Below are positions 19,293 through 25,377 of a DNA stretch of 25,377 nucleotides, one piece after another. The DNA lies in assembly GCA_009602735.1 (NCBI GenBank), contig WELA01009251.1, positions 1 to 25,377 on the forward strand, read 5' to 3'. This DNA is from Mesotaenium endlicherianum (Eukaryota > Streptophyta > Zygnematophyceae > Zygnematales > Mesotaeniaceae). The stretch's first letter is position 1, and each line of letters opens with the position of its first letter. Made by a program: the position numbers and the translations under genes. The notes under the pieces are model-generated. The model made no database searches and had not been told where the DNA came from. It saw only the letters and a list, made by a program, of their open reading frames with translations.

Positions 19293-20493
19293 GTCATGCT
19301 GCCTTTTCCCTTCCCCCTGCCCCCCCACTCCCCTCTCCCCTCCCTCCTCCTGAAGGCAAGCTGCTGCAGCTGCTCTGCCTTGCTTTGTGCTTGCGTGTTG
19401 GTAATAAGCCTCTGGTATACATGTCTGGGTCTGCATTTTTTTTATTTCCTGGGTATCTCTTGCTTCTTGGTCCCTTCTCCTCTGTGGTTATATATTGAAA
19501 GACAGCAGATTTGCGATACACACAGATTTTTATAGGAGTTGTGTCGCCTCTGTCCCAGCTATGCGGCCAGCCTGGAATGTGGCTGTACATGATGCTGAGG
19601 ACGCATGCATGTATGCGTACGCTCTTATTGCGGGGGGCACCCTTTTTACCCTCCCCTCCACGCTCCTTAGCGCCTAGTGAGCAGGCAGGGAGGGAGGTTG
19701 GGACTGCTGCTTGCACTAGTGCCCGTGTGTCACACTCTCGCTACCTCCTCCACCTCCTCCTCCTGCACGAGTCTGGTGGCAAAGCGTTTGGAAAGGAGTG
19801 TTGCCTGTGCTGCTGCTGCTGCTGCCGCTTCTCCGTCAACTGCTGTCTCTTGGTAGGTATGCAAGAGGTAACGCCTACCGTTGCTGTGCGTGCGCCATAG
19901 CCTTCTACGTTGGGATGAAGCTGTTTCTGAAAGCCCACATGGATCTGTAGAATTGCAGCCAGCCTTGCCAGTGCGAGTCTTCTTTTTTCAATACCTAGGG
20001 TCATCCATTTGCCTGTCTCCAAACTCTACTTCTGTCAAACACCTTCATGCCACAGTTGCATCGTGAATAAGTTCAGTGAGCTCCCTCTGTATGGCGAGTG
20101 GCTAGCTGGCTGGCTGACTTGATGGGCGTTAGGGTGGGGGGCCAAGGCTGGACGCTGCCTTTAGGGCGCTTCATGCTGGCGGTGACAAGTAATCTTCAAA
20201 TTTGTGTTCTGAAATCGAGTCTTGGAGGGAGGTAAAGGGCGGGGGGAGGCGGGAAGGGGGATGTCGACGTCGTCCTCAAGATGTTGGGCGAAGCATTAGC
20301 GTGATGTCTGTGTTCATCTCTCAAGCCTGCCACCTGGCGAGCCTGTGTGAAGCGGGTGAGAGAGTCAACATGCACTGCTGCTGCTGCCTGTCGCTATACA
20401 GCTCCTTCAAAAGGTGAGGCCCTGTGGTTTGCAGGGACCGGTGATGGCCGGTCTGCGGCTGGCCATCACCGCACACAGGTGAGGCTTGTGTAA
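19293..20493 (+). other. U1-70K downstream region
   Basis: No gene is supported here. It may hold the U1-70K 3' UTR or alternative 3' exons reached from the donor at 19289. Several short frames are open, but none has a recognisable domain. A short inverted repeat lies at its end (20439-20471). Confidence 0.45.
20439..20471. repeat. Perfect 11-bp inverted repeat (hairpin)
   Basis: CGGTGATGGCC (20439-20449) is perfectly inverted at 20461-20471 around an 11-base loop. The word AGGTGAGGC flanks it on both sides (near 20411 and 20476). Its role is unknown; it is not followed by a T-run. Confidence 0.8.
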
Positions 20494-20769
20494 GCTTCTG
20501 CTCCCGCACCCGCCCCTGCCACTACCTCCTCTTCGTCAGCCAAGCCGCACCACGCGCTTGCTTGCTCTTTATCGACAAGCCAAGAGGAGCGGCTGTGGCT
20601 GTCATCGGTTCTGCATGTCCCCAACAACCCTCAAGCGGCGGAGAAGAGTGCTCGCGAGCGCATGCGCTTTGTTGGTAAGCAGCGGTCTGTCACTCGTTCG
20701 TACGTCACCACCACAACGCGCGACGGAGTCGACGATGGAGAACTTGTCACGTACACGACGCTGGCATAA
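20494..20769 (+). CDS. Unassigned 91-codon open stretch, possible terminal exon
   Basis: The frame is open from after a TAA at 20491 to TAA at 20767-20769. It starts with an Ala/Pro/Ser/Thr-rich stretch, then reads QEERLWLSSVLHVPNNPQAA and RSYVTTTTRDGVDDGELVTY before ending TTLA. Composition is protein-like, and an acceptor-like CTTCGTCAG lies at 20531-20539, so it could be the last exon of a gene. The phase of that acceptor does not match the U1-70K donor at 19289. The only internal ATG would leave about 45 residues. I do not recognise it, and it may be chance or a relic. Confidence 0.25.
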   Translation, partial: ASAPAPAPATTSSSSAKPHHALACSLSTSQEERLWLSSVLHVPNNPQAAEKSARERMRFVGKQRSVTRSYVTTTTRDGVDDGELVTYTTLA

Positions 20770-22982
20770 CACAGGGAGGAAGGTGAGGTCTACACGTGGT
20801 AGGAGGATGCTGCTGCAGTAAAGCGTTCCCCTCGAGGATCTATCTGCGTCCAAGTCTTCGAGAGCGGGTGCTTTCAGTGGTCACCTTTCAAGTTTCATTG
20901 GAGGCATGGTAAGGGCCTCTAGGTTGCAGAGTAAGTGCAAGTGCTGGTTGCTGTTGCAAATTTCATGGGCTTAGGGCAGTATATGGCACCGCAAGGTACT
21001 GGTCGTGGATCTGGTTGCTTACTACAGGAGACTCTACAGGGCCTGTATTATTAGTGGTAGGAGTTACAGTACGGGTGTTAGTAATACTTGGCCAATTGTT
21101 TATGGATTGTTGGCAACATTTTTACGTCACAAGTGCCACAGTAGGTTTCAGGTTGATGCAAGTTCCATTGCTCAAACTTTTGGTGTGCTCGGTGGTTGAT
21201 CTGTACGCTGCTTGCATTTCATGTCTGCTCAATTGTGCCGGAGAAATTGGAAAGAGAAGAAGCCAGTGCTCAAATGCATTCTTGCACAGATGAAGCCTGT
21301 TTCAAGTGTCTCTGATAATTGCCACTGTCGAAGAAAATAAAATCAGAATAGGCTCGGAATGTGTCAGTAATGCTACTCGAAAGCAAAGGCCATAAAGGGT
21401 GGATGCATTGGGTGATAAAAATGACAAGCGCAAACTCTTCATTGTACTTTCACAAGTGCACTCACCTTGTTTGTTGTGGGCGCAATTTATGCCTTGGACT
21501 TATGCAAACCAGGTCGTCGTAGTGTTGTATATGTGCCTTACTTTGGTGTGACAGTGTCATTGCTCATGCGGACCTTGTGATGTGGAGGTAGAAATTACAA
21601 AACAAAATATGCAGCATCAGCATTAAAACTTATGATCACAAATTTTCATGTGCATGAAACCCGTATTTGTGAGGGAGTGTATGCATCATACTATCTTACA
21701 AGATTTAAGTGCCCCAAGAAGCAGCATTTGTCTATGATTTGTGTTAGATGGTTGCAGGTGCACACGAACCGGCAAAGAATCAAGGGTAACGTGTTCGCGC
21801 ATATGAGGACCTGAGATTGTCGCCTTGAAAGCTATGCAAAATCATGAAGTTCTTTATTGGTCGATTGCGCACTAGCCCTCTATATACCATGTGCATGGCG
21901 GCCGCGTTCGGCCGTCTACTGGACATGAAGAAGTATAACAAAAACTCAGAAGCATCTCACGAGTTTCATGCATGCAGACTAAAGCATCACCATCACCTTT
22001 CTGATTTGCTTGCGAAGTTCAACCCTCACCAATACTATTCATTGAGACTACACGAGCATAGCATATATGCAGAAATAGTGCATTCAGTTTGGGATATGCA
22101 AGAGTGGTAGATATTTATTGCGAAGGCCTCCATTCAACACATAAATGAAGATTATCAAGCAAATACTATGTGGCGCAATGCTATATGCAAGGCTACAACC
22201 GACCTTAAAAAGTTGCGCAAGACAAATCAGGAGTAAAACCCCCCGGTCTTGGGGCCCCGAGCCTTTGTAACATGGTCCTGCAGCACCAAATCGCAAAAGA
22301 GATTGCGTACGGGAAAGGGCAAGCCCTCGTCAGCATCACTTACATTGCTGCGGCTCTCAAAATCAGCGAGTGTGGTACAGATTGGTTCCAACGGAAATTG
22401 ATGCGGAGAATGAAGCAGCACAGTGAGCGGAGATGGAAGAGGGAGTTGGGACATCTTCGTACAATTACTAGCCGAGTCACGAGCACAGCCTCAGCTCTGG
22501 GAGCGCAAGCCAAGCAGACAGGCGACATGCCCAGTGGCACCAATATTATGATCTAACTTTAGCCACACCTCCGGCTCGCACCTATCTTTGGCGACAAAGT
22601 GTTAACAGCCTCAACAAAAGAGACAACAAACTTCACAAACACGCGGCTGCCTTGTATGTAGAGCCAGCAAAAGAATAAGGAGGGGGGGGTTGGGAAGACC
22701 GCGACTAATGCGACGCATGCCAACATGACTATATCGGCTGCACCATTCTACCCCTACCCAGCCATTCCTACCAACTTGGGGATTTATCAAAATGCACAAA
22801 TTGCTTTCCCCCTACCTGACATGCATACTGAAACGCTCCAAGGACCCTTTGACAGAGGCATACGGAAGACTCAAAAAACAGAAAAAAGACATGCAGTCAC
22901 AACAAACCCCTTGAGGCAGAGAAAAAACGTGCACTCACGACAAACCCCTTGAGGAGGCACGACGGCAAGGGAGCAGACTCAC
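20770..22982. other. Convergent intergenic region between U1-70K and the MTV1-like gene
   Basis: No gene is supported across 2.2 kb. An AATAAA at 21336-21341 is a possible poly(A) signal for a plus-strand transcript, though it is 2 kb beyond the U1-70K stop. The final exon of the minus-strand MTV1-like gene should lie in or beyond this region, but I could not identify it. Confidence 0.45.
22881..22955. repeat. Imperfect tandem duplication of about 40 bp
   Basis: Two units each run from GAAAAAA to ACAAACCCCTTGAGG, at about 22881-22918 and 22921-22955. They lie just beyond the donor of the long MTV1-like exon. Similar ACCCCCCTTGA words occur in U1-70K intron 3 (near 14970 and 15085). Confidence 0.65.
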
Positions 22983-24283
22983 AGCAATGAAGTCAAAGGC
23001 CTTGGTGTCATCTTTCTTCTTCAAGTCAGCAACAGGAGGCGCCGGCCGCAGCGTGGGGTCTCCCGAGAAGTCAAACGCCTGCGCCCCACCGACAGGGCCG
23101 GGGCTACCAAGAGCTCCTCCTCCTCCTCCTCCTGGGTTGGCATTGAATCCTCCCGCTCCCCCCATGGGCAGGTTCTGCCCCGGGAACCCGGCGAACCCGC
23201 CAGGGAAACCCTGCACAAAAGCACCCCCCTGGCCAAACGCAGCGCCGTGGGGGGGGGGCATCATGCCGGGGGGGAACGCCCCCCTGCTCATCGCCTGCAT
23301 GTACAAAATCTGCTGCTGATACCACTGCTGCTGCATGGGGTTCATGCTGGCGAGCTGAACACCTGGCTGCATATGCAGGCCCGGCATCTGCACGTGGGGG
23401 GGGGCTGCCATGCCGCCGAAGGGGGTGGGTTTCACGCCCACGCCCATGTTGTGGCCCGCTTGGTGTGGCCCACCTGGCACGCCACCAGCTGTCAGGCCTC
23501 CCAGAAAGGCCCCCAGGGCCTCGTGAGGCAGCCCCGAGGTGCTGGGCGGCGGGACAGCTGGTAAGCCTGACCCTTGCGGGGTGCTGGCGCCAGCCCCCGT
23601 GCCGTTCACACTGAGGCCCTCAAAGAGACTGGCGCTGCTCCCATTCTGCGACCCGCTGGCAACCAGCGGCGTCGCCGCGTTGGTCAGGTTGCTTCCCTGC
23701 GGCGCATGGAACTGCAGGTGATCTCCGCCATTGGTGGTGGCTCCCCCCCTCACGTCCTGTCCCACAGTCAGCCCACTGAACAGGTCCTCGGCTCCAGCTG
23801 TCGCTCCCCCGTTGCTCCCGCCCCCGTCGTGGAGGGACAGGCCGGCGAACGGGCTCGCGCCACTTGAGCTCTCCAGGCTGCCCGCCGCCAGCTGGTGCCC
23901 CGCGTCGTCTGGGCCAGGCGTCGAGCTGGGAGCGGCTGACGTCCAGAACTCATCACCCAGTAGGTCACCACCCCCGCTCTGGCCTGCGCTGTCCTGGCCC
24001 TGCGCAGGCGCGCTGCCACCTGGCACGCCCCCATAGGATGCTGAGCCTGGCGGGTGGGCCGTAGAGAATGACGCGTCAAGCTCTCCCATGAGGTCAGGCT
24101 CGTTGACATCCAGCAGATCCGGCACATCTAGCGGAGGTGCAGCCGCGGCTGCAGCAGCAGCAGAGGTGTCCCCTTGATGATGGTGGTGGGAGGCGGTGGC
24201 AGCCTCGTCGTGTCCCCCCTGGCCCTGGCCCAGCAGCTCCAGCACCTGCACATGTGGTGCGCACATACGCACACACACGGGCG

Positions 24284-24328
<45 letters not shown>

Positions 24329-25377
24329 CCATATGTAAGTGCACAAACCGAGCGCGCATGCACGGATACGGCCAGCTGAGAACATCAGAACAGCAGAAAT
24401 TGCGACACAGATGGCGAGTGGCACAACTTGAGAAGAAAGGGCCCCAAAGAAGCATATGCCAACAGTGACAGGGTGAGGGGGAGCTCGGAGTGCGGCGAGG
24501 CAGGTCCGCATTCCCGAAAAGACCCCCCGCGCCCGAGCTGAAACTCTGTCATTGCAATGAGAGGAACTCCATGATGACGACGATGATGATCATGGTGACG
24601 GCGGCGACTCGGCTCAGAAAGCAGCAGCAGCAGCAGTGGGTGGAGCCCCGCCCGCGAGAGGCCAGCACCGACAAGCACGCAGGCGGTCCCTCCCCGATGC
24701 GAAATGAGGCGCCACCAAAGGGCTCGCGTTGCGCGCGTTCTGACGGCACCTCCTCGCTGGACAGAGCGGGGATAAGCAAGCGCAGGCCCCCTGGGCTAAC
24801 TTGCGGCCAGCCTGACTTGTCCCTCCTCTGCGGCAGCTCTTCCCTTCCGGACCTAGCATGCAGTCAATGCCAGCTGGCTGCCTATCGGCGCTCACCGATG
24901 ACAGAGGGGAAGGGCTGGTCAAGCAGGCTGTGGAGTAGACCAAGTCAAGACACAAAAGCCACCTACCAACAAGAGACCGATAGCAGACGGATAGAAAGTC
25001 GTAAACGGCGGCAGAGGCGACGGCGACGGCGACGGGAACAATGACTGCGATGGCAATGGCACCGGCAGCGGCGGTCATCATGGCAGCGAAGAGGGGGGGG
25101 GGGGCGCGGAAGAAGAAAGAGGAAACAAGGACAGCCGGCGTGACGACGACGACGACGACACGCGGCGGCACAAGGAGGGCGGCACCCGTACCCGCTTGGC
25201 CTTCTCGCGGAGGGAGGCCTGCGGCGACTCCAGGCAGTCGGCGACGGCGCGTGCGTCCTCCTCGAAGAAGCGCACCAGCGTGTCCAGGGGGGCCGCGTCC
25301 GCGCGGTGCCGCACCACCGCCTCCAGAATGAACAGGGCCTTCAGACGCACCTGCGCTCCCTCGCTCCCCCCCCCCCC
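22983..25377 (-). CDS. MTV1: MTV1/tepsin-like AP-4 accessory protein, 3' part of gene (partial)
   Basis: Two minus-strand exons are clear. One ends at 25192 and starts at 25350 or beyond the window; the other is 24245-22983. Both junctions are phase 0 with GT/AG ends. The first exon encodes RLKALFILEAVVRH and SPQASLREKAKR, joining to VLELLG, the segment following the ENTH domain in plant MTV1. The long exon (421 codons) is Gly/Pro/Gln-rich and disordered. It carries PPLDVPDLLD, LFSGLTV (23763-23783), LFEGLSV (23607-23627) and PFAGLSL (23832-23852), and ends KKKDDTKAFDFIA, matching the conserved C-terminus. LFxG[L/M]x[V/L] is the established tepsin motif that binds the AP-4 beta ear. The protein acts at the trans-Golgi network in vacuolar sorting. 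The ENTH domain lies off the window, and the last short exon was not found. Confidence 0.9.
24246..25191 (-). other. Intron of the MTV1-like gene (946 bp)
   Basis: The minus-strand donor GTACGG begins at 25191 and the acceptor ends CATGTGCAG at 24246. The intron contains the AC repeat at 24262-24328, short CAG and GAC/GCG trinucleotide runs, and a run of 13 G at about 25091-25104. Confidence 0.85.
24262..24328. repeat. AC/GT microsatellite
   Basis: A nearly pure AC run broken by a GCGCGC patch lies in the MTV1-like intron, starting about 17 bp from its acceptor. On the transcribed strand it reads as GT, so, as at U1-70K exon 10, a GT run stands close to a 3' splice site. Confidence 0.9.

Noticed and set aside
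18680..19436. Long open frames on both strands over U1-70K exon 10
   Set aside because: They are shadows of the Arg/Glu-rich repeat-like coding sequence. Only the plus frame joined in phase from exon 9 continues U1-70K.
20435..20478. 44-bp candidate extra exon of U1-70K
   Set aside because: It has AG and GT borders, but in the phase required from the donor at 19289 it hits a stop within three codons.
22540..22560. Last exon of the MTV1-like gene (minus-strand GATCATAAT)
   Set aside because: It encodes Asp-His as expected after FIA, but no acceptor stands in the right phase and there is no pyrimidine tract.
22987..24137. Several plus-strand frames of 100 codons or fewer
   Set aside because: They are antisense shadows of the GC-rich MTV1-like exon.
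24246..24455. N-terminal extension of the MTV1-like long frame
   Set aside because: It reads through the intron's GT repeat to an upstream ATG. The CAG acceptor at 24246 and the in-phase join to the upstream exon show it is intronic.

Overview
This is a eukaryotic nuclear window from the green (plant) lineage. It holds two spliced housekeeping genes and a deep nest of transposable elements. U1-70K has the plant-type N-terminus and an MTV1/tepsin gene resembles the land-plant protein. With GC-rich exons, introns of 0.1-0.9 kb, a DUF659-type hAT transposase and a chromovirus, this suggests a repeat-rich streptophyte such as a charophyte alga or early-diverging land plant. That placement is inference; no species marker was read directly.

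Left half (1-13.4 kb): transposons. The outermost layer is a decayed, unrecognised minus-strand coding frame seen on both flanks (about 1.7-2.07 kb and 11.52-11.85 kb). It was split by a Ty3/gypsy-type LTR retrotransposon (2078-11519, minus strand) with about 500-bp LTRs, PBS, PPT and a near-matching 5-bp target duplication. That element has lost most of gag-pol and keeps integrase fragments and a chromodomain; its integrase is further interrupted by a 726-bp solo-LTR-like insert (10036-10761). Its chromodomain is interrupted by an intact 5935-bp hAT transposon (3558-9492) with an exact 8-bp target duplication (CTCAGAAT), perfect 18-bp terminal inverted repeats and a two-exon, 735-residue transposase. 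The hAT also carries a roughly 1-kb minisatellite of hairpin-forming 33-bp units, three 226-229-bp tandem repeats and two tRNA-like boxes.

Right half (13.4-25.4 kb): genes. U1-70K (13877-19292, plus strand, ten coding exons, 424 residues) encodes the U1 snRNP 70-kDa protein. Facing it tail-to-tail on the minus strand is the 3' part of an MTV1/tepsin-like gene (22983 to the window end). This is the trans-Golgi coat accessory protein that binds AP-4, and it carries several LFxG-type motifs. The 3.7 kb between them has one unassigned 91-codon open stretch and a perfect hairpin, and is otherwise unassigned.

The two host genes work in separate pathways (pre-mRNA splicing; vacuolar or post-Golgi trafficking) and share only their convergent arrangement.
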